Both the position numbers and the translations under genes were made by a program. Positions 16,974 to 25,002 of a DNA stretch of 64,000 nucleotides are shown piece by piece (position 1 is the stretch's first letter; every line of letters begins with the position of its first letter). The notes beneath the pieces were generated by a model. That model had not been told where the DNA came from and searched no databases. It worked only from the letters and a program-made list of their open reading frames with translations. This DNA is from Nodosilinea sp. PGN35 (lineage in GTDB: Bacteria; Cyanobacteriota; Cyanobacteriia; Phormidesmidales; Phormidesmidaceae), in the NCBI RefSeq assembly GCF_029109325.1, contig NZ_JAQKQJ010000018.1, positions 372,001 through 436,000 of the forward strand, read 5' to 3'.

Positions 16974-18054
16974 ATGGATTTTACCGAGCGACTGAACCGG
17001 GCCAACGGGCGGCTGAAGGCAGCTAGGATTCGCGTGCGGTTGCAGGTGCTCAATCAGAAGCTCTATGCCCGGGGCACCTTTCCACCGGCCCCAGGCAGCA
17101 CAAAGGAGGCCCCCCACCAGCAGCGGATCGCCCTGGGGCTACCGGCTAACCCTAGGGGTCTCGCCCTGGCCGAGGAACAGGCGAAGGGTATTGGGGTGGC
17201 CCTAGAGGCAGGCCGATTTGACTGGGCGCTGTACAGAGGCGACCGGGCCGAAACGGTGGGCGATTGGATTGAGCGGTTTCGGCGTCGGTGGCGAGGTGCG
17301 CCGATCACCTGGCAGACCGACTACCAGCAACCTTTCAAAAAACTGCCCCAGGAAGCGCCGCTGACGGTGGCCCTGCTGGAGCAGACCGCCGAGAAAACCA
17401 CCGACGAAGATACCAGGGCACGACTGCGGGCCTGCAATGCCTACCGGCAGCTGGCGGAGTTCGCGGGCCTGCCGGTGGAGGGATTCGCCCAGCTCAAGGG
17501 CAGCTACAGCGCAACGGCGGTAGACCCGCGCTCGTTGCCCACTGATGAGGCGATCGCCGGTTGGCGGGCCGCCATTACTGAGCCGGGCTGGCGGTGGCTG
17601 TTTGGAATGCTGGCCACCTACGGCCTGCGGCCCCACGAAGCCTACAGTCTTGACCTGGCCGACTTCCCTACGGTGCGGGTGCACACCGACACGAAGACGG
17701 GGGCGCGGTTTGTGTGGCCGCTCTAACCCTGAGTGGGCCACCGGCTGGCAGCTCGACGCGGTGACCATGCCGCCGCTGGCCGACATCGAGGGGTACAGCA
17801 ATGCCCAGTTGGGTACAAAGACCGCGCGGGCCTTTTATCGGCTGGGCTTCTGCCAGGCATACGACCTGCGCCACTGCTTTGCCCGCCGCTGCCTTGAGTT
17901 TGGCTACTCCCCAGAGTTTGGGGCAAAGCTGATGGGTCACAGCCCAGAGACGCACTGCAAGGTCTACAGGAGATGGATCGACGAGGGAACGTACTGGGCT
18001 ATCTACCAGGCGGGGGTTAATCGGGGCGATCGGCCTCAGCCGCCAGGTTGCTGA
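16974..18054 (+). pseudogene. Tyrosine integrase of the element, single-base frameshift
   Basis: Site-specific recombinase 130 bases from attL, reading inward. The first frame (16974-17726) holds the N-terminal and core-binding parts and the first catalytic Arg region (G-L-R-P-H-E-A-Y), ending in F-V-W-P-L and a TAA. The second frame continues with P-E-W, then D-L-R-H-C-F-A-R-R (His/Arg of the active site), L-M-G-H-S-P and V-Y-R-R-W with the likely nucleophile Tyr. Removing one A in CTCTAACCCTGAG restores L-Y-P-E-W, a usual integrase motif. So the gene is complete apart from a one-base insertion near 17723; it could be a real inactivating mutation or a sequence error. Confidence 0.88.
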
Positions 18055-18256
18055 CATAGCTTTCCAAAACCCACTGATTGAGAGCTATAAACGGCCAATC
18101 ATCAGGAGTGAGGGTATATCCGTCGCCAAAATCGCCGTCTTCGTTTTCTTCGTCAAGTTCACACTGACACTGGCAACCCTCGAACGGTTCGGCATAAACA
18201 TAGGTGTCTTCGCCGTCGCAGTCGCAGGGGTAGCCGCAGCTGGGGCAGTTATGCAT
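18017..18256 (-). CDS. Small Cys-rich acidic protein
   Basis: A 79-aa protein beginning M-H-N-C-P-S-C-G-Y-P-C-D-C-D and then C-Q-C-Q-C, so it may bind zinc; the middle is very acidic. It is the last gene of a minus-strand block in which each gene overlaps the next by a few bases, here 8 bp with the HTH gene upstream. Its 3' end overlaps the integrase 3' end on the other strand. No known family recognised. Confidence 0.6.
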   Translation of the reverse strand: MHNCPSCGYPCDCDGEDTYVYAEPFEGCQCQCELDEENEDGDFGDGYTLTPDDWPFIALNQWVLESYVSNLAAEADRPD

Positions 18257-18455
18257 TAACCACCTCGCTTTGCCATTTTTCCAGCCGATCGCAGTGCCAC
18301 AGGTAGGTTAACCGGGCGGCAGTGGGGTTCTTGACCTTCCAGTGGTGCCCTTTCTTCAGTTCGCCGCGCTGGCGGGCGGTGGACAGCACCCATCGGCTCA
18401 CGCCCAGGCGCTGACAGGCGGCGGTGGTGCTCATCCAGGGAGAGGGTTTAGGCAT
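18249..18455 (-). CDS. Small helix-turn-helix protein, excisionase-like
   Basis: A 68-aa basic protein with the pattern S-T-T-A-A-C-Q-R-L-G-V-S-R-W-V-L, a MerR/Xis-type winged-helix opening in which a small HTH is followed by a wing region. Its size and position close to the integrase fit a recombination-directionality factor; this is an inference. It overlaps both neighbours by 8 bp, indicating co-translation. Confidence 0.65.
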   Translation of the reverse strand: MPKPSPWMSTTAACQRLGVSRWVLSTARQRGELKKGHHWKVKNPTAARLTYLWHCDRLEKWQSEVVNA

Positions 18456-18897
18456 CGACTTTTTGCCCCCATTCTTCGACTAGGCGGCCCAGCATGAGCC
18501 ACTTTTCTTTTTGGCTGAGGCCCTCGCAGACCTGATCGAGCAGACGATCGGCGGTGGCCCAGACTTCGGAGGGGATGTCGGGCGGCGGGTTGACGGTGTA
18601 CCGGTAGGTGCCTTTGGAGCTGGTGCTGGTGATCAGGTAGGGGGGCACGGGGGCGGCCTTCGGCACGATCCACCCCTCGGACAGGCCCTGAGCGATGGTC
18701 TCGGCGTCTGCCTTGGGCTTGCAGATAGGGAGGCCGTTTGGCAACGCTGTGGACTCTGAGGGGTTTTGTACGTTATCGGGCTGGTCTAACTGGCGGGCTA
18801 TGGCCAGCAGGTGATCGGCCAGGTGCTCGGGCACGCGGATCGCCCTGGTGGGGCCGCTCCACTTTGGGGGGCGGCCTGCTTTGGTGGCGCTAGGCAT
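18448..18897 (-). CDS. Hypothetical element protein with basic N-terminus
   Basis: A 149-aa protein. The ATG at 18897 is chosen because it overlaps the stop of the ASCH gene by 8 bp (ATGCCTAG), the same spacing seen elsewhere in this block; the longer frame to 19035 would run inside the ASCH gene. The start reads A-G-R-P-P-K-W-S-G-P-T-R-A-I-R-V-P-E-H-L-A, like ribbon-helix-helix-type DNA-binding proteins; the C-terminal half includes D-R-L-L-D-Q-V and W-L-M-L-G-R-L. Possibly regulatory; not assignable further. Confidence 0.65.
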   Translation of the reverse strand: MPSATKAGRPPKWSGPTRAIRVPEHLADHLLAIARQLDQPDNVQNPSESTALPNGLPICKPKADAETIAQGLSEGWIVPKAAPVPPYLITSTSSKGTYRYTVNPPPDIPSEVWATADRLLDQVCEGLSQKEKWLMLGRLVEEWGQKVDA

Positions 18898-19297
18898 AGA
18901 TCGGCCCTCCCACCAGCGAGGGTGGCCTAAGACACTTGGTACAAGCACGTTCCCATTTGATAAGAACGCCCTGAAAAGCTGCCTTCTTGATGAAAAACTC
19001 GTAAAACTCATCTTCACCTTTAAAGCCATCGGCAACCGCTAAAGGGCCGACCAGGCAAGGGTGTAGCCATTCATCATCAATATAGACAGCCCCACCAAAG
19101 GTAATTTCTATCTTTTGAGTCGATAGGCAAGTGGCGTTTAGAAGTAGTCGGCACTGCTTAGTTCTCATGCCGGTGTAGAGCTGCAAGGCATCTCCAGCAC
19201 TGGCGTGTCGGCGCTTACCCATGGCCCTAATAGTTTGGGTCTTTGCTCCACTCTCGACCAGTGCAGCAAAGCGAGGCTTGAAGTTATAGGCCACCAT
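18890..19297 (-). CDS. ASCH-like domain protein
   Basis: A 135-aa protein starting Y-N-F-K-P-R-F-A-A-L-V-E-S-G-A-K-T-Q-T-I-R, matching the ASCH fold opening (substrate-facing K-x-x-T-x-R segment) common in phage genes. A short E-F-Y-E-F-F motif sits near the C-terminus. The ATG at 19297 is preferred over the GTG at 19306 because GGGAGGT lies six bases upstream of it. ASCH proteins act on RNA or modified nucleosides; the role here is unknown. Confidence 0.72.
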   Translation of the reverse strand: MVAYNFKPRFAALVESGAKTQTIRAMGKRRHASAGDALQLYTGMRTKQCRLLLNATCLSTQKIEITFGGAVYIDDEWLHPCLVGPLAVADGFKGEDEFYEFFIKKAAFQGVLIKWERACTKCLRPPSLVGGPIYA

Positions 19298-19652
19298 CGA
19301 TCGCACCTCCCAGAGTCAATTGCCCAGCTCGCTCGCGTTTGGCCCGACTGTTGGCCGATCGATAGGGGGCATCGTGGCGCAGGTGGCAGGGGGCGCAGAG
19401 TGCCTTTAGGTTGGCTGGGTCGTTGTGGCTGGGGTCTTGGTCGAGGTGGGCCACGGTGAGAACGAATCGGCCCGGTCTGTCTAAATCGTCAGCCCAGCCC
19501 AGAGCTGAGGCTTCGCAGGCGAAGTATCCCCACTCTTCGCCTGGCTGGAGGCAGGGGCGACCGCATTTCTGGCACTGCCACTCAGCGGCGTTTTTGACAT
19601 CGAGGGCGATCGCCTCCCAGTTGTCGGGGTATCGGCTTCTATCCATGGGCAT
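19284..19652 (-). CDS. HNH endonuclease of the integrated element
   Basis: A 122-aa HNH nuclease with zinc pairs C-Q-K-C-G and C-A-P-C-H, and the core V-A-H-L-D-Q-D-P followed by N-D-P-A-N-L-K-A-L, matching phage HNH proteins that assist packaging or nick DNA. GGAGGT upstream supports the ATG at 19652. It overlaps VapE's 3' end by 14 bp and the ASCH gene by 14 bp. No terminase gene adjoins it, so a packaging role is not supported. Confidence 0.85.
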   Translation of the reverse strand: MPMDRSRYPDNWEAIALDVKNAAEWQCQKCGRPCLQPGEEWGYFACEASALGWADDLDRPGRFVLTVAHLDQDPSHNDPANLKALCAPCHLRHDAPYRSANSRAKRERAGQLTLGGAIDGGL

Positions 19653-21942
19653 CGCTGCTCACCTCCAAAATTTTCAGGTCGCTGGCTCCATAGGCCCGCG
19701 TGATCATCCAGCCTTCGCGCTTCACCTCGGCCTGGCCGTCGATGTGGGCAACCACCCAGGCGATGATTCCATCGAAACGGCCCTGGGTGATTTGCACCTT
19801 CGCGCCGATGGGAGGCAGTTCCATAGAGGGGAGTAAATCGGAGCATTGAGATTCATCTTGCTTATTTCCACTCTTAGGAATTTGGCCGGTCAGGTCGGTC
19901 AGGTCGGATCGTGTGCCAGTTGGGTAGACAGTTTCAGCTTTCGTAGAGTCATTTTCTTGAGGTCGGTCAGGGGGTCGGTCAGTAGGTCGGTCAGTAGGTC
20001 GGTCAGCTTGATTTGCAAGGGTTTCACCCCCCTCGATCCGACCTGATCCGACCTCTTCCTCAAACTTTGGATTTATCCAATATCTAGGACGCCTTCCGTT
20101 GACCGACCTCCTGACCAACCTCCACCCGTTTAGCCTCAAAAGGTTGGTCACCCGCATTTCTTCGCGCTTGCCTTGCCGGTCGAAGGGCAGTTGTAGCCCT
20201 ATCGTCAACACGTCAGCGGCGGTCACTTCCCGAAAGTCGATGGCGTAGTCAAGCACCTTCTTTTCCCATGGATCGGTGTTGACGTAGTTCAGCGCATCTT
20301 CCATCGCGGCGTCCCTTAGCTCGCCGGGCAGCTCCCACCGTTCGCCGCTGCGGAAGGAGTGCACCACCGCGCCCCAAATGCGATCGCGCTCTACTGCGAG
20401 CTGGGACAGGGGCACCATCGGAATCTCGACGGGAATCACCCAGTAGCGGCGGTTGCCGGTGGCGTCGGCCAAAAATTCAGTCTCGTTGGTGCTACCCACG
20501 ATGATGCTGGGGCGCTTAAACTCCTGCACCGATCGCCCATAGGGGGGCCGCACCTGGTCGGTCTGCGTGGTGATGAAGGCCTTCACCGCGCTGATGTCCT
20601 TTCGCTTAAACACCGCCTCCAGTTCGGCCCACTCGATAAACCAGCTCTGGTGCAGCTTCAGGCGCTCGTCTTTGTCGCTGCTGCTGCCTACGGTGTCGTC
20701 GAACCACTCCTCCCCAGCCAGCACCTTCCAAAAGCTCGATTTGCCAACGCCCTGGCCACCGCTGAGGATGCAGACGGTATCGACCTTGCACCCTGGCCAG
20801 AAGGCGCGGGCCACGGCAGAGATCAGCGTTTTGCGCAGGTAGACGCGGTGCAGTTCGGTGGTGGTGCCCAGGTAGGTTTCGCCCAGGCTATCCAGCAGCT
20901 CGCTATCGGCGGGGTAGAGCTTGGCGCAGTGGTTGAGGTATTCAGCGACGGGTGAAAAGCTCTGCTGGCGGGCAATGTGGCTGCAAATGGTGGTGCAGTC
21001 CACATCGGGAAGCTGAATATTGTACGAAAGGGCGAGCTGTAGCCGTAGCTGGTCGAAGTCGCAGGGGTCGCCGTCGAGTTCGACCTGGGCTTTTAGCTCA
21101 TTCCAGCGCAGACGGCCCTTGAGGCGGTCAAAGACCATGGTGTAGCGGCGGGCCAGGGCGCAAGGCTCACCCTCGGGGGCTTCGGTGTCGGCCTCGTCGG
21201 CTTCGGCCTTCCACTCTTCGAGGGTGGGGGCCTGCTCCATAGACACCTTGGGCACGATACCAGCGACGATCGCATCGTCGATGCCCTTGAACTGGTCGGG
21301 CCACTGCACCACGTAGACCATGGCCCCTTTGGCGGCCAGCATTCGCCCCAGGTTGTGCAGGGCCTTCCTCACCTGGCGTTTCTCTACGATGTCGCGGTCG
21401 AAGAACAGGTAAAACACCCGGCCATAGGCACAGAACAGCTCCAGCTCTGGCCGGAGTCGCCCCAGCTTGCCGCCGGTGGCAACCCCAGGAATGCTGATGG
21501 CCGGTATGTCCTTGGTGAGCAATGCCCCGGCCTTCTTGGCTCCCTCGCAGATGGCGATCGCCTGGCTGGTGTCGGTGATGAGTTTGCTCCAATACTCGCC
21601 GTCCTCCATTTCGAGGAACAGCGGAGCCAGGGCCTGACGGCTGGGGCTGAAGTACTTACGGGGCTTTTTGGTCTCTGGGTCGGTAGGGGGCTTGTCTGGC
21701 TTGTACTGTGCTCCTGCTAGGGTGCGCTCGCCGGTGGTGGGGCTGACGCCGGCGACGGCCCACCCTGGGGCCAGGCCGATGCTGTTCTTAAATCCCTTGT
21801 TGCTGTAGCGGCGTAGGAGTTTATCGACCTCTTCGGTGTCGTCGATGCTCCAGACGTTTCGGGTGATGATGCTGTCACAAACGGCTGAGTTCTGCCACTC
21901 TTGTTTGTGACTCGCCGTTAAAATTGGTGTAGATTCTGTCAT
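19639..21942 (-). CDS. DUF3854 + VapE-like primase-helicase
   Basis: Replication protein of the element, 767 aa from the ATG at 21942. Residues about 60-250 form a DUF3854/TOPRIM-like part (I-C-E-G-A-K-K-A-G-A-L; F-Y-L-F-F-D-R-D) as in plasmid and phage primases. A virulence-associated-E helicase domain follows, with Walker A G-G-Q-G-V-G-K-S-S near residue 395, a Walker B-like W-F-I-E-W-A-E-L-E, and V-G-S-T-N-E-T-E-F-L with R-R-Y-W-V-I. The C-terminal tail carries a D-R-P-T repeat encoded by tandem GGTCGGTCAG-type repeats near 19965-20010 and may bind partners. This is the only replication gene seen in the element. Confidence 0.88.
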   Translation of the reverse strand: MTESTPILTASHKQEWQNSAVCDSIITRNVWSIDDTEEVDKLLRRYSNKGFKNSIGLAPGWAVAGVSPTTGERTLAGAQYKPDKPPTDPETKKPRKYFSPSRQALAPLFLEMEDGEYWSKLITDTSQAIAICEGAKKAGALLTKDIPAISIPGVATGGKLGRLRPELELFCAYGRVFYLFFDRDIVEKRQVRKALHNLGRMLAAKGAMVYVVQWPDQFKGIDDAIVAGIVPKVSMEQAPTLEEWKAEADEADTEAPEGEPCALARRYTMVFDRLKGRLRWNELKAQVELDGDPCDFDQLRLQLALSYNIQLPDVDCTTICSHIARQQSFSPVAEYLNHCAKLYPADSELLDSLGETYLGTTTELHRVYLRKTLISAVARAFWPGCKVDTVCILSGGQGVGKSSFWKVLAGEEWFDDTVGSSSDKDERLKLHQSWFIEWAELEAVFKRKDISAVKAFITTQTDQVRPPYGRSVQEFKRPSIIVGSTNETEFLADATGNRRYWVIPVEIPMVPLSQLAVERDRIWGAVVHSFRSGERWELPGELRDAAMEDALNYVNTDPWEKKVLDYAIDFREVTAADVLTIGLQLPFDRQGKREEMRVTNLLRLNGWRLVRRSVNGRRPRYWINPKFEEEVGSGRIEGGETLANQADRPTDRPTDRPPDRPQENDSTKAETVYPTGTRSDLTDLTGQIPKSGNKQDESQCSDLLPSMELPPIGAKVQITQGRFDGIIAWVVAHIDGQAEVKREGWMITRAYGASDLKILEVSSDAHG

Positions 21943-22005
21943 AGCTTGTTGGGTTACGGTTACGAATGCGGTGCGGGGTGACGGCCCGCTTTGCGTCTCA
22001 CAACT

Positions 22006-22040
22006 AAGGGGCGGCTCCACTCAGGGAGCCGCCCCTTTTT
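22006..22040 (+). terminator. Strong hairpin with T-run on the plus strand
   Basis: AAGGGGCGGCTCC and GGAGCCGCCCCTT form a 13-bp stem followed by TTTTT on the plus strand. Yet both flanking genes are on the minus strand, where the hairpin lies between the 124-aa gene and vapE. It could stop plus-strand transcription from the integrase side, or act as a bidirectional attenuator. Confidence 0.7.
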
Positions 22041-22045
22041 GTTGG

Positions 22046-22420
22046 TCAAAACACCCCCATCTCGATCAGCGCGTCGTGGATTTGCTCGGGGGTGACCTGG
22101 GGGTAGACCTGGCGCACATCTCGGAGGGTGCGGGCCAGGGCCAGCAGGGCCATGCCTTCTGACACCTCACCCCAGTACCAGGGGCTTGAGAGGTGCGATT
22201 TTTCGGCATTTTCGACGGCCCACCAAAAGTTTGGCCAGGGCTCTGGGTTGGTGCTGTAGGGCAGGCAGCCGTGGACGTTGCGATCGACTAGCAGCTCAAC
22301 CCATCCCAGTAGGGCACGCCAGCGGGGGCAGTGGAGCCACCCCACGACCTCGCGGCCCCCGCCGTCATAGCTGGGAGCCCCTAGCAGCGGGCGAAACGGC
22401 GGCAATAGTTCTATGGGCAT
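22046..22420 (-). CDS. Hypothetical protein of the element's early region
   Basis: A 124-aa protein, tryptophan-rich in the middle (W-W-A-V-E-N-A-E and S-P-W-Y-W), with C-terminal Q-V-T-P-E-Q-I-H-D-A-L-I. It is the first minus-strand gene left of the XRE regulator and reads away from it, so it is probably the first early gene. No family recognised. Confidence 0.6.
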   Translation of the reverse strand: MPIELLPPFRPLLGAPSYDGGGREVVGWLHCPRWRALLGWVELLVDRNVHGCLPYSTNPEPWPNFWWAVENAEKSHLSSPWYWGEVSEGMALLALARTLRDVRQVYPQVTPEQIHDALIEMGVF

Positions 22421-22521
22421 TTGCGGTATCTCCAGAGATAGATGACTGAGAGAATAAATGGCGGGCCCAGATGTGAGAGTCGGTGGCCCGCCTTGTTGTT
22501 ACGTGGAGCATAGCAGACTTG

Positions 22522-22538
22522 CATGTGAGTTGCACATG
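22522..22538. promoter_or_regulatory. Palindromic operator candidate CATGTG-N5-CACATG
   Basis: A perfect 6-bp inverted repeat with a 5-bp spacer lies between the divergent 124-aa gene and the XRE regulator; a further TGTGAG follows, giving a partly repeated site. It sits 23 bases before the regulator ATG, suitable for autoregulation of a lysogeny-type switch. Confidence 0.6.
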
Positions 22539-22561
22539 TGAGGATGCTATGTTAGTTTCAA

Positions 22562-22819
22562 ATGGTAGACCGAAAAGTGTTCGATGTCGAGGGAGACCCC
22601 CCGATGAAACAGATCCGAGAAATGCTGGGGATGACCCAGCAGGAATTTGCCGGGCGGCTAGGAGTGGCGATGTCTACTCTGAGTCGATGGGAGAACGGGA
22701 AAGGGCGGGCGTTGCTTAGCTCTGGCCAGTTCAAACTCCTGATGGCTGACCTTGAGCCGCACGGCATAACGCTAAAAGACCTGCCAGACGATCTCAGTCG
22801 TCCAGCAGGTCAAAGTTAA
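22562..22819 (+). CDS. XRE-family transcriptional regulator
   Basis: An 85-aa DNA-binding protein whose HTH reads I-R-E-M-L-G-M-T-Q-Q-E-F-A-G-R-L-G-V and S-T-L-S-R-W-E-N-G, standard Cro/C1 type. The ATG at 22562 is used; another ATG at 22604 just before M-K-Q-I-R would give 71 aa. Divergent from the early minus-strand block with a palindrome between them, so it is the likely repressor deciding between quiescence and replication. Confidence 0.85.
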   Translation: MVDRKVFDVEGDPPMKQIREMLGMTQQEFAGRLGVAMSTLSRWENGKGRALLSSGQFKLLMADLEPHGITLKDLPDDLSRPAGQS

Positions 22820-22916
22820 AAAGCAGAAAGTTCGACACTGAAGTCGAATTTGTAAACCCCAGGGGCCTCAGTTGGCACTCAAAACCCCTGGGATTACCCA
22901 AGAGGGCCTTTCTATT

Positions 22917-23153
22917 ATGACCACTGTTCACGACCACCAAGCATTTCCCGCTTTTAATAACCACGGGGAATGCCTTACCAGTACCGATGGCCTCACCAAA
23001 CGCGAATACTTCGCCGCCCTGGCCATGCAGGGGTTGCTGGCAACAGAGTCAGAGCCTGGCAATGCCTATCCTCGTGACATTGCTGACATGGCTGTTCGCC
23101 GCGCCGATGCCCTGATCGCAGCTCTGAACGGGGAGGGCCAGACCGATGCCTAA
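22917..23153 (+). CDS. Small phage-type hypothetical protein
   Basis: A 78-aa protein whose middle reads G-L-T-K-R-E-Y-F-A-A-L-A-M-Q-G-L-L-A, a motif repeated in many small phage proteins of unknown function. The ATG at 22917 is preferred over 22872 because the upstream part does not fit the motif family. It overlaps the next gene by 8 bp. Confidence 0.65.
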   Translation: MTTVHDHQAFPAFNNHGECLTSTDGLTKREYFAALAMQGLLATESEPGNAYPRDIADMAVRRADALIAALNGEGQTDA

Positions 23154-23316
23154 CCCCGTCACCGACTACAAACTTGCCTACACCCAGGGCGACGTAGAGC
23201 GCGTGGCCCGCTACATCGCCCTGGTCAACCCAGGCGTTCCCTACTACGATGCCTACCAAAAAGCCGTCCGCACCCTAGCCCGCGCCTCTGGCGAAGAGCG
23301 CAAACTGCTTCGATAA
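23146..23316 (+). CDS. Small hypothetical protein, 56 aa
   Basis: Starts at the ATG inside ATGCCTAA, overlapping the stop of the previous gene by 8 bp, and reads M-P-N-P-V-T-D-Y-K-L-A-Y ending E-E-R-K-L-L-R. Basic and helical in character. Overlap with its neighbour and even codon use support it as real; no family recognised. Confidence 0.55.
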   Translation: MPNPVTDYKLAYTQGDVERVARYIALVNPGVPYYDAYQKAVRTLARASGEERKLLR

Positions 23317-23330
23317 CCGTCGCTGAGCCC

Positions 23331-23362
23331 GCGCCCCCACCTCTCCTGGGGGGCGCTTTTTC
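23331..23362 (+). terminator. Rho-independent terminator
   Basis: GCGCCCCC and GGGGGCGC pair over a short loop, followed by TTTTT, 15 bases after the 56-aa gene. It closes the regulator operon. Confidence 0.75.
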
Positions 23363-23387
23363 TGCTGTTTAAACACCACATACAGCC

Positions 23388-24155
23388 ATGTCTAACAACT
23401 GCGAAAGCGCTCAAGTTTCGCTCTCCACCGATGAACACGGACGCCACTGGGAGCACTTTTGGTTAGGGCAAAACTACGCCTTTTCCAATCAGATTCCCAA
23501 CCGCCAGAGCTTCACAACTACAAACCCCGGTGAAGTAATTTACCAGCGAAGTTTGTGTCAGTGGAGCGCCCAGCCAGCTGCCCCCATTGCCGCTCAATCG
23601 GCCCCCGGCGACGGTGGCGCTGCCGGGCTACTGCTGCTGGCGGGCATCATCGGCAGCGGCATCTACGCCTGGATGACCCGCCGCGACGGCGACAGCGATA
23701 GCGACTACCACCCCATGGCCGACGTGCCACCCCTACCCCCACCCCCCGGCCTGGAGGCGCAGGGGAATTCAACCCACGGAATTCCTACGGTTGAGCTACT
23801 CGAATTTGCATGGAATTCGCACGAATTCGAGGGGAATTCGCAAAGTGACGATGCGAATTCGCAAAACGGCCAAGCTGCGAATTCGCCAGGAATTCCGGGG
23901 GTTACAGCCGATTCGCAAGATTGGCCCCCCAAACACGTCGGCCCCATCTTCGACCCCCTTCAGCCAGAGGGGGCGGGCGAGTTCGACATCTACCGCAAGC
24001 ACGTTGAGCAAGACGGCCTCAACCCCAGGGGCAACGACATCATTAAAGCGATTTGGGGTGTAACCCCAGGCCGCAGTGCTGCCTATGCCTCCGCCCGCAA
24101 ACGCCGCGATGCCTTCGCCAAACGCCTCGACTATTACCGTTATGAGGAAGCCTAA
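23388..24155 (+). CDS. Membrane-anchored protein with C-terminal DNA-binding-like segment and internal GAATTC cluster
   Basis: A 255-aa protein. A Gly/Ala-rich membrane helix (A-A-G-L-L-L-L-A-G-I-I-G-S-G) is near residues 76-93, then an acidic, proline-rich and Asn/Ser-rich linker, then a C-terminal basic domain (D-I-I-K-A-I-W-G-V-T-P-G-R-S; Y-A-S-A-R-K-R-R) that resembles a helix-turn-helix. The linker is encoded by eight copies of GAATTC in about 140 bases (23764-23905), in different reading registers, so the repeat is conserved at DNA rather than protein level. Nothing identifies its role. Confidence 0.65.
   Translation: MSNNCESAQVSLSTDEHGRHWEHFWLGQNYAFSNQIPNRQSFTTTNPGEVIYQRSLCQWSAQPAAPIAAQSAPGDGGAAGLLLLAGIIGSGIYAWMTRRDGDSDSDYHPMADVPPLPPPPGLEAQGNSTHGIPTVELLEFAWNSHEFEGNSQSDDANSQNGQAANSPGIPGVTADSQDWPPKHVGPIFDPLQPEGAGEFDIYRKHVEQDGLNPRGNDIIKAIWGVTPGRSAAYASARKRRDAFAKRLDYYRYEEA
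23764..23905. repeat. Eight GAATTC motifs in 140 bp (iteron-like)
   Basis: GAATTC occurs eight times, several as GAATTCGC, with related GAATTTGC and GATTCGC nearby. Spacing is irregular and crosses all three frames. Could be protein-binding iterons for replication or transcription, or a slippage-born linker. Confidence 0.6.
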
Positions 24156-24159
24156 AACT

Positions 24160-24804
24160 ATGGTTCAAACTGCACGTTTCCCAAAACCCCCCGGACAGCG
24201 AATTGGCAACGGTCGGGTTACCTTAATCAAATTTGTTGCCGTGGTCGCAGCGGTAGCCTTGACCATTTTTGACTCAAAGGTCTCCTACGACGGCTTCAAG
24301 TTGATGACGCTCCCTCAGTTCGTTCCCTTAGTATTGGCCCTGCTGATTTTCGTCGTTCAGCTGTGCTCTGGAGCGGTGCAACAGCTGGGTATGAATCCCT
24401 TTTACGGCGTCGGCGGCAGCCCCATGATGGACTTTGTATGGCGCTGGGTTTTGATTGGCGTCTACGTCATTGATATCGGCAGCAATGCGATCGCCTTTGG
24501 CGTGCCCACCTACCTAACGCCCCTCAGAGCGATACGGGCTCCGGTCGAATCGTTCACCATGGCCCTGGTGCTGCTGCTGCTGGCGGCGCTACTAACCTTT
24601 GGCGATGAAGTTCTCCTTCGCCTGGCCGATCGCCTTGACCTGGGCAGCAAAGCCAACAGCGCGGCGGCCCACAAGCTGGCCGTAGAGACCGAAGCCTATA
24701 ACCGCTACCTCCAATCGTACAAAACCCGTGCCCTGGCCCAGGCCGAAGCCATGGGCGAGCAATCCCCGGTTGATTTCGATTGGATGCGAGGGCCGAGGGA
24801 ATGA
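24160..24804 (+). CDS. Four-helix membrane protein of the element
   Basis: A 214-aa protein from the ATG at 24160, four bases after the preceding stop; a longer frame from 24076 would overlap that gene. Four hydrophobic segments are visible (near K-F-V-A-V-V-A-A-V-A-L; F-V-P-L-V-L-A-L-L-I-F; V-L-I-G-V-Y-V-I-D-I-G; A-L-V-L-L-L-L-A-A-L-L) followed by a soluble C-terminal tail of about 50 aa. It overlaps the next gene by ATGA. Unknown function; possibly a membrane partner of the 63-aa protein. Confidence 0.7.
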   Translation: MVQTARFPKPPGQRIGNGRVTLIKFVAVVAAVALTIFDSKVSYDGFKLMTLPQFVPLVLALLIFVVQLCSGAVQQLGMNPFYGVGGSPMMDFVWRWVLIGVYVIDIGSNAIAFGVPTYLTPLRAIRAPVESFTMALVLLLLAALLTFGDEVLLRLADRLDLGSKANSAAAHKLAVETEAYNRYLQSYKTRALAQAEAMGEQSPVDFDWMRGPRE

Positions 24805-24992
24805 ACTACCTCCGCCTGGCCATCACCGCCCCAGCTCGCGCCTGGGCCTGGGGCCAGCGCTACCCCTACGGCGCAATCGGCTATGGGCTGCTGCTGCTGA
24901 TGGGGGCTTGGGTTAGCCGCCCCCTGCTGGTCATTATTGCCGCCGCCGCCATCACCAGCGGCCTAGTAGCCATCTTCAGACCACATCGCTAG
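24801..24992 (+). CDS. Small two-segment membrane protein
   Basis: A 63-aa protein that starts at an ATG overlapping the previous TGA. Two hydrophobic stretches (I-G-Y-G-L-L-L-L-M-G-A-W and L-L-V-I-I-A-A-A-A-I) separated by S-R-P make it a hairpin membrane protein with a basic tail. Size would suit a small coat-like or channel-like protein, but nothing confirms that. Confidence 0.6.
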   Translation: MNYLRLAITAPARAWAWGQRYPYGAIGYGLLLLMGAWVSRPLLVIIAAAAITSGLVAIFRPHR

Positions 24993-25002
24993 GAAAACAG
25001 CC

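Noticed and set aside
19284..19652. HNH gene as part of a terminase packaging module
   Set aside because: No terminase large or small subunit or portal adjoins it; it overlaps replication genes instead.
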